DNA from: Flavobacteriales bacterium UBA2306
Lineage (GTDB): Bacteria > Bacteroidota > Bacteroidia > Flavobacteriales > Weeksellaceae
DNA: 64,000 nt
Assembly (NCBI GenBank): GCA_002345565.1
Contig: DDVS01000002.1
Location: 541,605-605,604, forward strand
Direction: 5' to 3'
The translations under genes and the position numbers were made by a program. Positions 44,896 to 53,387 of this stretch are shown one piece after another. The notes beneath the pieces are model-generated. The model worked only from the letters and a program-made list of their open reading frames with translations, was not told where the DNA came from and ran no database searches. Every line of letters starts with the position of its first letter. Within the stretch, counting starts at the first letter, position 1.

Positions 44896-45220
44896 TTCTG
44901 TATTTTTCTAAACGTAGTCTGCTAGCTTCCATCACTTCTTTGTAGTCGTGAGTTCGTCCGTTTTTAAAGTCTTCTTCTGAACGTTTCAAAGATTCCAAGA
45001 TTTCTTCTTTGGTTTCATTTTTCCAAGTTCTTGGTTCTACGTGTTCGGCAATAATCAGAAGTTCCTGTGGTGTGAATCTTTTCTCCTTCAATTTCTTAAA
45101 GAATGTCGGTTTCTTGATTCCCGATTTTTCTATGATAAAGGATAATTTGACTGGAGAGTTTTTTAGAATCTGATCAATGTTATTTTGAATCTCGATGTAT
45201 TTTTGGATTTCTGCTATCAT
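44876..45220 (-). CDS. Antitoxin with helix-turn-helix N terminus
   Basis: The 114-residue protein has an N-terminal helical DNA-binding-like part (VKLSFIIEKSGIKKPTFFKK) and a charged C-terminal helix (EEILESLKRSEEDFKNGR, YKEVMEASRLRLEKYRNE) of the kind that wraps a ParE toxin. It is translationally coupled to the toxin. A palindrome GTATCA-N5-TGATAC and a -7-like box lie just upstream, which suggests autorepression. Confidence 0.75.
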   Translation of the reverse strand: MIAEIQKYIEIQNNIDQILKNSPVKLSFIIEKSGIKKPTFFKKLKEKRFTPQELLIIAEHVEPRTWKNETKEEILESLKRSEEDFKNGRTHDYKEVMEASRLRLEKYRNENKIL

Positions 45221-45236
45221 AATTTTGTGATTTTTG

Positions 45237-45260
45237 GTATCATTATTTGATACAAATGTA
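45237..45260 (-). promoter_or_regulatory. Toxin-antitoxin operator and -7 box
   Basis: GTATCA at 45237-45242 and TGATAC at 45248-45253 form a palindrome next to TACATTTG (minus strand, 45253-45260), which exactly matches the flavobacterial -7 consensus TANNTTTG. The antitoxin starts 17 bp further on. Binding by the antitoxin is inferred. Confidence 0.55.
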
Positions 45261-45301
45261 ATAAAAATATGATGGAAATTATGATGGTTTATAAGGTTTA
45301 A

Positions 45302-45814
45302 CTATTTAATTTCTAAAGAATTTCTAAAAACCTCGAATTTAACTAATTCATACATTCTTTGCCAATTAACATCAAATAAATTTCCTTTTAACACAATTCT
45401 TCCATTCTTTAATTTATCAGAAATACTGGGACTCAATAAAAATTCATTTTTGTCTCCAATAAATACTTTTTTGCCGACATTTTTTTCTGTGAATTTCAAT
45501 AAAATGTTTTTACCATTATCATTCAAAAACAGAGAAATGTAGAAAAGATTGTCTTCATAAATTTCTTCATTTTTATGACCTTCAAAATAAAATCCCTCAA
45601 CAGAATTGATAAGCTTATTTTCCAGATTATCAGATTTTTTAACAAAAAATAATTTTGAAAAAATATCGAAATCTTTTCCTTGGTTTAATAAAAAAGTAAC
45701 ATTTCTAGAATCAAAACATTTAGTGTTTTGGTAATAATCAAAAATGGGAATTGAAACATCTTTATAGATTAAAAGATGGTTGTTTTCCTTCTTCAAATAA
45801 TTGTTTTTAACCAA
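45302..45814 (-). CDS. Hypothetical protein, AT-rich accessory gene
   Basis: I do not recognise this 170-residue protein. It has no signal peptide or membrane helix and is rich in Lys, Asn, Phe and Ile (KNNYLKKENNHLLIYKDVS). Its last 60 residues contain KKVFIGDKNEFLLSPSISD. It lies 9 bp downstream of the next hypothetical gene and is probably co-transcribed with it. The strong A/T bias compared with flanking core genes suggests an accessory origin. Confidence 0.55.
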   Translation of the reverse strand: MVKNNYLKKENNHLLIYKDVSIPIFDYYQNTKCFDSRNVTFLLNQGKDFDIFSKLFFVKKSDNLENKLINSVEGFYFEGHKNEEIYEDNLFYISLFLNDNGKNILLKFTEKNVGKKVFIGDKNEFLLSPSISDKLKNGRIVLKGNLFDVNWQRMYELVKFEVFRNSLEIK

Positions 45815-45823
45815 ATTTTCATT

Positions 45824-46393
45824 TTATTTCAAGAAGCAATTTTGAATTTTTTCTAATTCTCTTTCATCAATTGCTTCGTGAAAAGACAATCGGCGATTAA
45901 GGGAAATAGTTTTTGTTTTTTCTAAATTTTCTTTATTGATGAAGCTAATTGTAAATTGATTATAATCGGTTTGGGTAATTTTAGAACCTCTAATTTCATT
46001 ATCAATCAATATTTTTTCTAAAAATTCAGAATCAAAATTTACTTGAACTATTTTCTTATATAAGCTGAGTAAATTTCCATTTTGCATTTCGAAAGATAAT
46101 GAATCTCGCTGTTTTCTCTCCAAATCTGACAAATTTAGCTTCTCTTTTTCACTAATTTTAAATTCATTTTTTAAAACAGAATCTAAAATGTTGACATAAT
46201 TATAATTCAAAGAATTTTGTGTAATAGAGTCTGCCTTCCTAAAAGCATTCAGAACAAATTCATTTTTTGTATTGTTTCTGATAAAGCTAGAAAGAAAATG
46301 TTTTTCATTGAACTTCAGTTTCAAAACATAATTTGTTTGAGAGAAAAAGAAATTGAAAATAAAAAATGTGATTAAGAAATATATTTTTTTCAT
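45824..46393 (-). CDS. Hypothetical exported protein, AT-rich accessory gene
   Basis: The 189-residue protein has a clear signal peptide (MKKIYFLITFFIFNFFFSQT) and no domain I recognise. The mature part is charged and largely helical (SISEKEKLNLSDLERKQRD-like segment at about 72-92) with a predicted beta end (TISLNRRLSFHEAIDE). It begins 9 bp downstream of the hutU remnant's stop codon and precedes the 170-residue gene by 9 bp. Confidence 0.55.
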   Translation of the reverse strand: MKKIYFLITFFIFNFFFSQTNYVLKLKFNEKHFLSSFIRNNTKNEFVLNAFRKADSITQNSLNYNYVNILDSVLKNEFKISEKEKLNLSDLERKQRDSLSFEMQNGNLLSLYKKIVQVNFDSEFLEKILIDNEIRGSKITQTDYNQFTISFINKENLEKTKTISLNRRLSFHEAIDERELEKIQNCFLK

Positions 46394-46401
46394 TTGTTAA
46401 A

Positions 46402-46511
46402 TTTAAAACAAACTCTCATCCACAAAATTCGGCAATGTCACTTCAAATTCGGTTTAGCTTCCATTGCTCTTTTGATGGCGAAAACAGCACCTTCATTTCT
46501 GGCCCAGCTTG
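46402..46511 (-). pseudogene. Decayed copy of the 3' end of hutU
   Basis: About 110 bp match the last 110 bp of the intact hutU (46978-47088), with roughly 98 of 110 positions identical by eye. It includes the stop codon and codons for FAIKRAMEA and SWARNEG. A 1-bp deletion breaks the frame in the terminal 15 codons, and no upstream urocanase sequence remains. It lies between two unrelated hypothetical genes. Confidence 0.85.
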
Positions 46512-46519
46512 GATGGGAT

Positions 46520-46978
46520 TTAATCTGCAGATGACGAAAACCCTCTCATATAAAAGTTAAAAAAAATTAAGATGATTAAATCATTATAAAAATTTTCATC
46601 AACTTCTATGATAAATTTCCAGCGAAAAAATCCTTTATAATCTAAAGCCAAAATAATCTGATCATTTTTATACAAAAAGAACTTATTACTAAGCCAATTT
46701 TTATGTTTGAAAGTAAAAATTTCTATTGTATCCCCGAAATAAATAATTCTACTTTTAGAAATATCTGACTTGCATATCAAGTAATTATCTTGGTCATAGA
46801 TTTTAATATCTCTCCATAAAAAGCCGGTTCCTTTTATTTTGAAAACTTTATCCTTAAGTTTTATTTTTTCGGACAATCCATTAATGAAATAAGGACTTAT
46901 AATCTCACCAACCAGCTTATCATTATTGTTAAATAATTTTACTGCGTTGAAAGTGTTCTTTGTTGTAAATTTTTTCAT
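46520..46978 (-). CDS. Hypothetical protein inserted behind hutU
   Basis: The 152-residue protein has no signal peptide. Its sequence is mainly beta (KLVGEIISPYFINGLSEKIK, FKIKGTGFLWRDIKIYDQDN, FRWKFIIEVDENFY), loosely reminiscent of LURP-one/Tubby-like C-terminal folds; this resemblance is weak. The ATG abuts the hutU stop (TAAATG). The last residues (MRGFSSSAD) run into the edge of the hutU remnant, so the natural C terminus may have been altered by the rearrangement. Confidence 0.5.
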   Translation of the reverse strand: MKKFTTKNTFNAVKLFNNNDKLVGEIISPYFINGLSEKIKLKDKVFKIKGTGFLWRDIKIYDQDNYLICKSDISKSRIIYFGDTIEIFTFKHKNWLSNKFFLYKNDQIILALDYKGFFRWKFIIEVDENFYNDLIILIFFNFYMRGFSSSAD

Positions 46979-48994
46979 TTAAAACAAACTCTCATCCACA
47001 AAATTCGGCAAGGTCACTTTTAGGTTTGGTTCTGCTTCCATTGCTCTTTTAATAGCGAAAACAGCACCTTCATTTCTCGCCCAGCTTCTGCGGGAAATCC
47101 CGTTATTGACGTCCCAGAAAAGCATTGATTTTAATCGTTTGTCGGCATCATCGCTTCCATCGAGCAACATTCCGAAACCACCGTTGATCACTTCGCCCCA
47201 ACCAACGCCACCACCGTTGTGAATAGAAACCCAGGTCGCCCCACGGAAACTGTCGCCAATCACATTGTGAATCGCCATATCTGCCGTAAATCTCGAACCA
47301 TCATAAATATTGGAAGTTTCACGATAAGGCGAATCTGTTCCGGAAACATCGTGATGGTCTCTTCCTAAAACTACCGCTCCGATTTCTCCGTTGGCAATGG
47401 CTTTGTTGAAGGCTTCAGCGATTTTCATTCTTCCTTCGGCATCAGCGTATAAAATTCTCGCCTGCGAACCAACGACCAGATTGTTTTCCTGAGCGCCTTT
47501 GATCCACTGGATGTTATCTTTCATCTGTTGTTGGATTTCGCTTGGAGAATTTTTAATCATCTCCTCTAAAATCTGGCAGGCAATTTCGTCTGTTTTCTGT
47601 AAATCTTCCGGTTTTCCGCTCGTACAAACCCAACGGAACGGCCCAAAACCATAATCAAAACACATCGGTCCCATAATATCCTGAACATAACTCGGATAGG
47701 CGAATGTTTCGCCACCCAATTTTGAGCGATTCGCTGGACAAAAATTCCCCTTTTCATCTTTAAAAACATCGGCTCCGGCTCTGGAAGCTTCCAGTAAGAA
47801 AGCATTTCCGTAATCGAAGAAATAGGTTCCTTTTGCTGTATGTTTGTTGATGGCGGAAGCGTGTCTTCTTAAGGTTTCCTGAACTTTTTCTTTGAATAAT
47901 TCAGGGTTTTCTGCCATCATTGTATTGGATTCCTCAAAGGTTTGTCCGACCGGATAATAACCGCCCGCCCAAGGATTGTGAAGCGAAGTCTGGTCTGAAC
48001 CTATGTCGATTTTTAAATTCTCGGCATCAAATTTCTCCCAAACCTCAACAATATTCCCAAGGTAAGCTAAAGAAACCGTTTCCTGAGTTTCCTGAGCTTT
48101 TCTCACTCTTTTTACCAAGTTCTCCAGATTTTCGTGGATTTCGTTCACCCATTTCTGGTCGTGACGGATTTTAGTAATCTTTGGATTCACCTCTGCAATT
48201 ACCGTAACACAGCCTGCAATATTTCCTGCTTTTGGCTGAGCTCCGGACATTCCGCCCAAACCAGATGTGACAAACAAGCCACCTTTTGGTTCTTTATTGA
48301 TTTTTCTGAAAGCATTCAAAACCGTAATCGTGGTACCGTGAACAATTCCCTGCGGACCAATGTACATATAACTTCCTGCCGTCATTTGTCCGTACTGCGA
48401 AACACCCAACGCATTGAATTTTTCCCAATCATCCGGTTTAGAATAATTCGGTATCATCATTCCATTCGTCACAACCACTCTCGGTGCATCTTTGTGCGAA
48501 GGAAACAATCCCATCGGATGACCGGAATACATTGTCAAGGTTTGTTCGTCCGTCATTTCAGACAGATATTTCATTGTGAGAAGATACTGCGCCCAGTTGC
48601 TGAAAACCGCACCGTTTCCACCATAAGTAATCAGTTCGTGAGGGTGTTGCGCCACGGCATAATCCAGATTGTTCTGAATCATCAACATAATCGCTTTGAC
48701 CTGTTTAGATTTTCCGGGATATTCTGCAATGTCTCTTGCTTTCATCTCATAATCCGGACGAAAACGGTACATATAAATTCTGCCGTATTTTTCTAATTCT
48801 TCCCTAAACTCCGGCAATAATTCTGCGTGGAATTTGGGAGCGAAATAACGTAAAGCATTCTTAAGGGCTAGTTTTTTCTCTTCTTCTGTCAGGATTTCTT
48901 TACGCTTTGGTGCGTGGTTGATATTTTGTTCGTATGGTTTGGGTTGAGGTAATTCGGATGGAATACCTTGTTTTATTTGTTCTTGGAAAGTCAT
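46979..48994 (-). CDS. hutU: Urocanate hydratase
   Basis: The 671-residue cytoplasmic enzyme carries out the second step of histidine degradation, adding water to urocanate with bound NAD+. Family blocks are present: YTM-rich segment TMYSGHPMGLFPSH, YIGPQGIVHGTT, FVTSGLGGMSGAQPKAGNIAG (NAD site), DQTSLHNPWAGGYYPVG and GRDHHDVSGTDSPYRETSN. The length is about 100 residues more than the proteobacterial form, as in other Bacteroidota. No other hut gene is within the window. The 3' end is partly duplicated at 46402-46511. Confidence 0.94.
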   Translation of the reverse strand: MTFQEQIKQGIPSELPQPKPYEQNINHAPKRKEILTEEEKKLALKNALRYFAPKFHAELLPEFREELEKYGRIYMYRFRPDYEMKARDIAEYPGKSKQVKAIMLMIQNNLDYAVAQHPHELITYGGNGAVFSNWAQYLLTMKYLSEMTDEQTLTMYSGHPMGLFPSHKDAPRVVVTNGMMIPNYSKPDDWEKFNALGVSQYGQMTAGSYMYIGPQGIVHGTTITVLNAFRKINKEPKGGLFVTSGLGGMSGAQPKAGNIAGCVTVIAEVNPKITKIRHDQKWVNEIHENLENLVKRVRKAQETQETVSLAYLGNIVEVWEKFDAENLKIDIGSDQTSLHNPWAGGYYPVGQTFEESNTMMAENPELFKEKVQETLRRHASAINKHTAKGTYFFDYGNAFLLEASRAGADVFKDEKGNFCPANRSKLGGETFAYPSYVQDIMGPMCFDYGFGPFRWVCTSGKPEDLQKTDEIACQILEEMIKNSPSEIQQQMKDNIQWIKGAQENNLVVGSQARILYADAEGRMKIAEAFNKAIANGEIGAVVLGRDHHDVSGTDSPYRETSNIYDGSRFTADMAIHNVIGDSFRGATWVSIHNGGGVGWGEVINGGFGMLLDGSDDADKRLKSMLFWDVNNGISRRSWARNEGAVFAIKRAMEAEPNLKVTLPNFVDESLF

Positions 48995-48999
48995 TTTTC

Positions 49000-49224
49000 T
49001 TATTTGGATTTTACTAAATTAATAATTGTTTTGATTATTAGAAAAGTACAATATATTACAATTATAAAAAGAAATAAAAGTATGGATGTGAGCAGTATAT
49101 CATTGAAATTTATATTTTGACCTTGTCTTTTATTCCCTACAGAAAAAGCCCAAACAATACTTAGATAAAAAATTGATATTAAGCTTATGATAATAAATAA
49201 AAGACTTAGAAATATTTTTTTCAT
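49000..49224 (-). CDS. Small two-helix membrane protein
   Basis: The 74-residue protein has two hydrophobic segments (FLSLLFIIISLISIFYLSIVWAF and ILLTSILLFLFIIVIYCTFLII) joined by a short polar loop (SVGNKRQGQNINFND). No family is recognised. It lies 5 bp upstream of hutU on the same strand. It is AT-rich like the orphan genes on the other side of hutU. Confidence 0.5.
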   Translation of the reverse strand: MKKIFLSLLFIIISLISIFYLSIVWAFSVGNKRQGQNINFNDILLTSILLFLFIIVIYCTFLIIKTIINLVKSK

Positions 49225-49346
49225 AAAATATTATTGGATTCTGGTTTTAAAGATATTCAAAATTGAAAAAATGATTGTTATAATGAGAAAGGAATTTTCA
49301 AGATGTATAATCAATACTAATTTATTAGAAATCCTTTATTAAGGCT

Positions 49347-49354
49347 TATATTTG
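49347..49354 (+). promoter_or_regulatory. -7 promoter box TATATTTG of thioesterase gene
   Basis: It is an exact match to TANNTTTG, 19 bp before the ATG. A clear -33 TTG is not visible. Confidence 0.4.
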
Positions 49355-49373
49355 CCACTTCAAAATTAGAAAG

Positions 49374-49763
49374 ATGAATTACGAGGATAAAATTAAAAGT
49401 TCAGAAACGCACGTTTTTAAAGTTGTTTTCCCGAATACGACCAATCATCATAACACGATGTTTGGAGGGAAGGTGATGGAAATGATGGATGAAGTAGCTT
49501 TTATGACGGCCACTCGTTTTGCGAGGAAATCCTTTGTAACGGTAAGCTGTGACAGAATCGATTTCAAAAAACCAATTCCGGCAGATACATTAGTAGAACT
49601 TATTGGAAAAGTGAAATATGTTGGAAACACCAGTGTGAAAGTCAGTATCGACATTTTTGTTGAGGAAATGTATGCAGAGACCCGTGAGAAAGCAGTTTCT
49701 GGTGATTTTACTCTTGTTGCCATTGATGAGAATAAAAAACCGACACGTATCTTCGAAAAATAG
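49374..49763 (+). CDS. Acyl-CoA thioesterase, hotdog fold (YciA/BFIT-like)
   Basis: The 129-residue cytoplasmic hotdog enzyme hydrolyses acyl-CoA to free acid and CoA. It shows the family segment HNTMFGGKVMEMMDEVAFMTATRFA with the conserved Asn/Gly/Asp cluster, then VTVSCDRIDFKKPIPADTLVELIGKV. It is a single-gene unit closed by a bidirectional terminator. Confidence 0.88.
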   Translation: MNYEDKIKSSETHVFKVVFPNTTNHHNTMFGGKVMEMMDEVAFMTATRFARKSFVTVSCDRIDFKKPIPADTLVELIGKVKYVGNTSVKVSIDIFVEEMYAETREKAVSGDFTLVAIDENKKPTRIFEK

Positions 49764-49765
49764 CA

Positions 49766-49805
49766 ACAAAAAAGCTTACCTGCATTGAGGTAAGCTTCAG
49801 TTTTA
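49766..49805. terminator. Bidirectional terminator
   Basis: AAGCTTACCT at 49772-49781 pairs perfectly with AGGTAAGCTT at 49788-49797 around GCATTG, with A and T runs outside, between convergent genes. Confidence 0.85.
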
Positions 49806-50102
49806 TTCTATGATATCGTCATTTTGCTCTTCGTGATCATCTAAATTGTCACTTTGGCTATAGTAATTATTTTCTTCATCGGGAAGTTGATTATTGATTT
49901 GTTCAAAGTTATCATCATCTTCTGCACCCGGTACATCTAGCCCGAAAGGCATTTCATCATTCACTTGACTAGGATCCTTGATGGGATTTCCGTCGCCATC
50001 CAGAGGGATGTGTTCTTCTCTGTTAAAAATGTCTTCGGCAGGATTGTAATCCATTTCTTTAAGCTTTCTGTTTTGTTCGTCGATATTGCTTTCTGGTGTC
50101 AT
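49803..50102 (-). CDS. Acidic low-complexity hypothetical protein
   Basis: The 99-residue protein is very acidic (Asp, Glu, Asn rich; ends DDHEEQNDDIIE) with no signal peptide or membrane segment and is probably disordered. A short ordered-looking part reads DIFNREEHIPLDGDGNPI. No function can be assigned. Its stop codon lies at the edge of the terminator it shares with the thioesterase gene. Confidence 0.65.
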   Translation of the reverse strand: MTPESNIDEQNRKLKEMDYNPAEDIFNREEHIPLDGDGNPIKDPSQVNDEMPFGLDVPGAEDDDNFEQINNQLPDEENNYYSQSDNLDDHEEQNDDIIE

Positions 50103-50162
50103 AATAATTTTATTTAATGTTTAAAGTTGATAAACAAATATGATTCCAAGCTAAGAAATTAA

Positions 50163-51134
50163 TTATTGATAAACTTCAGGATTTGCGCAATTAGGCATTG
50201 GTTGATTTTCAGAAAAAGCAATGATGTTTTCCGCAGCCAATCTCGCCATTCCGTTTCGGGCTTCAATGGTTGCAGAACCAATGTGCGGCAAGATACAGAC
50301 ATTCGGGAGTTGGAGTAGGGGATTTTCATGACTCATCGGTTCCGGATTTGTTACATCCAGACCTGCGCCCCAGATTTTTCCGGATTTCAAAGCTTCATAC
50401 AAATCTGTTTCGTTGTGAAAAGCACCTCTTGCGGTGTTGATAAAAATCGAATTAGATTTCATTTTCTCAAAAACCGATTGGTTGAAAAGATTGGCTTGTT
50501 CCGGTGTATAATTGGCGTGAATACTAATGATGTCCGAATTCTGAATTAATTCGTCAAAAGAAACATATTTAGCATCCAATTCTTTTTCAGCAGTTTCATT
50601 GTGGCTTCTGTTGTGATAAATGATATTCATTCCGAATGCGGCTTTGCATTTCTCAGCCATTTCAAAACCGATTCTTCCCAAACCTAAAATCCCCAAAGTT
50701 TTTCCATACAATTCCTGTCCGAGTTCTTCCAATGCGTCAAAGTCTTTCCAGTTTCCGGATTTTACTTTTTCGATGTTATAATTGACTTTTCTGGAAACCA
50801 TTTGCATTAATAAATAGGCGACATCGGAAGTGGCTCTGCTGAGAACATCCGGCGTATTTCCAACCGGGATTTTTCGTTTTGTAGCTTCGGCAATATCAAC
50901 TTGATCGAATCCTACTGAGAAGAGTGAAATCGCTTTTACATTGGGACAATTGTCAAAGAATTCTTTATCATATTTGTTTTTACCAACGTTCAGAATAACG
51001 TCTGCTTTTTTACAGTTTTCCAGCCATTCTTCGTGAGATGGATTGTCTGTTTTTGGCGTTATGATTTCGAGATTATTTTCTTTGAGTAAATTGATTCCGA
51101 TTTGTGGAATTCTTTTGTTTAGGAATACTTTCAT
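50163..51134 (-). CDS. D-isomer-specific 2-hydroxyacid dehydrogenase (glyoxylate/hydroxypyruvate reductase-like)
   Basis: The 323-residue NAD(P)-dependent enzyme has the Rossmann motif TLGILGLGRIGFEMAEKCKA, the substrate/active-site Arg in FINTARGAFHNE, the Glu in AGLDVTNPEP and the His in CILPHIGSAT. It is of the GhrB/GyaR type, reducing glyoxylate or hydroxypyruvate; the precise substrate is unknown. The length is normal. It is followed on the minus strand by the acidic protein gene 60 bp away. Confidence 0.88.
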   Translation of the reverse strand: MKVFLNKRIPQIGINLLKENNLEIITPKTDNPSHEEWLENCKKADVILNVGKNKYDKEFFDNCPNVKAISLFSVGFDQVDIAEATKRKIPVGNTPDVLSRATSDVAYLLMQMVSRKVNYNIEKVKSGNWKDFDALEELGQELYGKTLGILGLGRIGFEMAEKCKAAFGMNIIYHNRSHNETAEKELDAKYVSFDELIQNSDIISIHANYTPEQANLFNQSVFEKMKSNSIFINTARGAFHNETDLYEALKSGKIWGAGLDVTNPEPMSHENPLLQLPNVCILPHIGSATIEARNGMARLAAENIIAFSENQPMPNCANPEVYQ

Positions 51135-51152
51135 TTTAATATTTAGATTTAA

Positions 51153-51181
51153 ATAAAAAACCGGAAACGAGCTCCGGTTTT
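51153..51181 (-). terminator. Terminator after DedA gene
   Basis: AAACCGGA and TCCGGTTT flank a 7-nt loop and are followed on the minus strand by a T run. Confidence 0.8.
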
Positions 51182-51213
51182 ATATATGTTGTTTCAATAT
51201 TTCTTATCAAAAA

Positions 51214-51894
51214 TTATTCCTCTGTTGGTCTTTCTTTGTCTTTAGAAAAGAAAAACTTGATAATGATTGGAAGTGTGGTTACCAATACAATCACAAGAAC
51301 AATCAATTCAAGTTTAGTTTTGAGATCTATTCCAAATTGATCCAAAAATAATTTATCCAGATAATGACCTGCAAAAATCATTGAAAATGACCAAGAAATA
51401 GCTCCAATGATATTATATAAGAAGAATTTCTTTTTATCCATTTTCACAATTCCGGCAACAATTGGCGCAAATGTTCTTACAATAGGAAGAAATCTTGCCA
51501 AAATTACGGCTACAGTTCCGTGATCTTCGAAGAAATCGTGCGCTTTGAAAAGGTATTTTTTCTTGAAGAGGAATGTGTCTTTTCTCTCGTACAACAATGG
51601 TCCGCTTTTGTAACCAAACCAGTATCCAATCTCGTTTCCGATGATTGCTGCAATAGAAACCGCAGTTGCAAGAATGGTGGTATCCAAGAAATCTGAACCT
51701 GTAGAACCAAAAGTAGTGTCTATGATTTTTACAGCGTAAATCCCGGAAATGAAAAGTAAACTATCACCTGGCAAAAAGAAACCAACAAATAAGCCTGTTT
51801 CAGCAAAAATAATGAATAAAATAAGCCAAAATCCCCCTAATTTGATGTAAAATTCTGGGTTCAATAAGTCTTTCCAACTTTCAAAGTGTTCCAT
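51214..51894 (-). CDS. DedA-family membrane protein
   Basis: The 226-residue inner-membrane protein belongs to the DedA/VTT family of lipid flippases or scramblases linked to undecaprenyl phosphate and phospholipid recycling. Family signatures are FVGFFLPGDSLLFISG, GNEIGYWFGYKSGP, FLPIVRTFAPIVAGIVKM and GAISWSFSMIFAGHYL. It is longer than E. coli DedA members by a few residues only. Confidence 0.9.
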   Translation of the reverse strand: MEHFESWKDLLNPEFYIKLGGFWLILFIIFAETGLFVGFFLPGDSLLFISGIYAVKIIDTTFGSTGSDFLDTTILATAVSIAAIIGNEIGYWFGYKSGPLLYERKDTFLFKKKYLFKAHDFFEDHGTVAVILARFLPIVRTFAPIVAGIVKMDKKKFFLYNIIGAISWSFSMIFAGHYLDKLFLDQFGIDLKTKLELIVLVIVLVTTLPIIIKFFFSKDKERPTEE

Positions 51895-51981
51895 AGTTAT
51901 GTGTGAAAGGCAAATATATTAAAAGCAAATTGAATTAATTGGATTAAAAAATGATTTTATGATTATTTAACGAATGCTTTA

Positions 51982-53259
51982 TTAATCGTACTTGTTGCCC
52001 CATTTTTCTTTGAGTTGTTCCTTGATTTTTTTCTCGGTAGAATTGTTTGCCGGATGATAAAATGCCGTTCCTTTTATTTCGTCCGGGAGAAATTCCAAAT
52101 CCACGAAATTACCTTCATAAGAATGAGCATATTGATATTCTTTTCCGTAATCCAAATCTTTCATCAATTTGGTTGGCGCATTTCTAAGATGGAGTGGAAC
52201 AGGAAGATTTCCGGTTTTCTTCACAAAAGCCATTGCTTCATTAATTGCACTATAAGTCGAATTACTTTTCGGAGATACAGCAAGATAAACTGCGGTTTCG
52301 CTTAGGATAATTCTAGCTTCCGGATTTCCGATAACATTGATGGCTTGAAAACAATTGTTTGCCATTACAAGGGCGTTTGGATTGGCTAGACCAATATCTT
52401 CGGCTGCTAAAATCATCATTCTTCTTGCAATGAATTTGATGTCTTCTCCACCAACCAACATTCTTGCCAACCAATAAACAGCGCCATTTGGGTCGGAACC
52501 ACGCATTGACTTGATAAAAGCCGAAATAATGTCATAATGCTGCTCTCCGTTTTTGTCATACAAAGCCATATTTTCCTGAAGAACAGACAAAACATCTTTG
52601 TTGGAAATTTTATTTTTCTTAGCAGATTTGAATTGATTCAGAACCAATTCTATGGAATTAATCAACTTCCTCGCATCGCCTCCCGAATATTGGATAAATG
52701 CTTCTTTTTCTTCGAGGTAAAACTTAGTATTATTGATTTCGTTGTATTTGGAAACGCTTATGTCTGCCAACTCCTCCAATTTTTCAAAAGTCAAAGCTTT
52801 TAGGATATAAACCTGCGAACGTGAAAGCAAAGCCGAAACAACTTCAAAACTTGGGTTTTCCGTAGTCGCGCCAATCAGAACTATCCAACCTTTTTCAACT
52901 GCGTGAAGCAAAGAATCCTGCTGCGACTTGTTGAATCTGTGGATTTCATCAATGAATAAAATCGGACTTTTTCCAGAGAAAAGATTCTGTTTTTTAGCTT
53001 CATCAATAATATCTCGTACATCTTTTACACCAGCGGAAACGGCTGATAATTTATAGAATTTTCTTCCTGATTTTTCAGAAATAATTTCAGCCAAAGTCGT
53101 TTTTCCAGTTCCTGGAGGACCCCAAAAAATAAGAGAATTAATGGTGTCATTATCCAGCATTCTTTTGATGGTTCCGTTTTTTCCTGTGAGATGTTCCTGA
53201 CCTAAAACATCATCCAAAGTTTTTGGACGTAGAATTTCGGCAAGTGGAGAATTGTTCAT
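51982..53259 (-). CDS. rarA: Replication-associated recombination protein A (RarA/MgsA)
   Basis: The 425-residue AAA+ ATPase of the RarA/WRNIP1/Mgs1 family acts at stalled replication forks. It has PLAEILRPKTLDDVLGQEHL, Walker A GPPGTGKTT (about residues 47-55), Walker B LFIDEIHRFNKSQQD, sensor 1 IGATTENPSFEV and the C-terminal tetramer domain (AARMMILAAEDIGLANP-like, here RRMMILAAEDIGLANP). The length is standard. Confidence 0.94.
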   Translation of the reverse strand: MNNSPLAEILRPKTLDDVLGQEHLTGKNGTIKRMLDNDTINSLIFWGPPGTGKTTLAEIISEKSGRKFYKLSAVSAGVKDVRDIIDEAKKQNLFSGKSPILFIDEIHRFNKSQQDSLLHAVEKGWIVLIGATTENPSFEVVSALLSRSQVYILKALTFEKLEELADISVSKYNEINNTKFYLEEKEAFIQYSGGDARKLINSIELVLNQFKSAKKNKISNKDVLSVLQENMALYDKNGEQHYDIISAFIKSMRGSDPNGAVYWLARMLVGGEDIKFIARRMMILAAEDIGLANPNALVMANNCFQAINVIGNPEARIILSETAVYLAVSPKSNSTYSAINEAMAFVKKTGNLPVPLHLRNAPTKLMKDLDYGKEYQYAHSYEGNFVDLEFLPDEIKGTAFYHPANNSTEKKIKEQLKEKWGNKYD

Positions 53260-53309
53260 AATTCAAAATTACGGAATTAAAATTTTCGGAGGAATTAAAT
53301 TATACTAAA

Positions 53310-53378
53310 AACCCTTTCAAAGTTCTAAATTGACTTACGTCGAATCTTCGATTTCTGAAAGGGTTGATTTTTATTTTA
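53310..53378. terminator. Hairpin between polyprenyl synthetase and rarA genes
   Basis: AACCCTTTCA at 53310-53319 pairs with TGAAAGGGTT at 53356-53365 across a 36-nt loop that contains a small internal hairpin (CGAATCTTCG). T runs lie on both sides. Confidence 0.6.
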
Positions 53379-53387
53379 ATGTAAATT

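Noticed and set aside
46402..46511. Remnant of hutU considered as a real small gene
   Set aside because: The frame is broken by a 1-bp deletion and it matches only the terminal part of urocanase.
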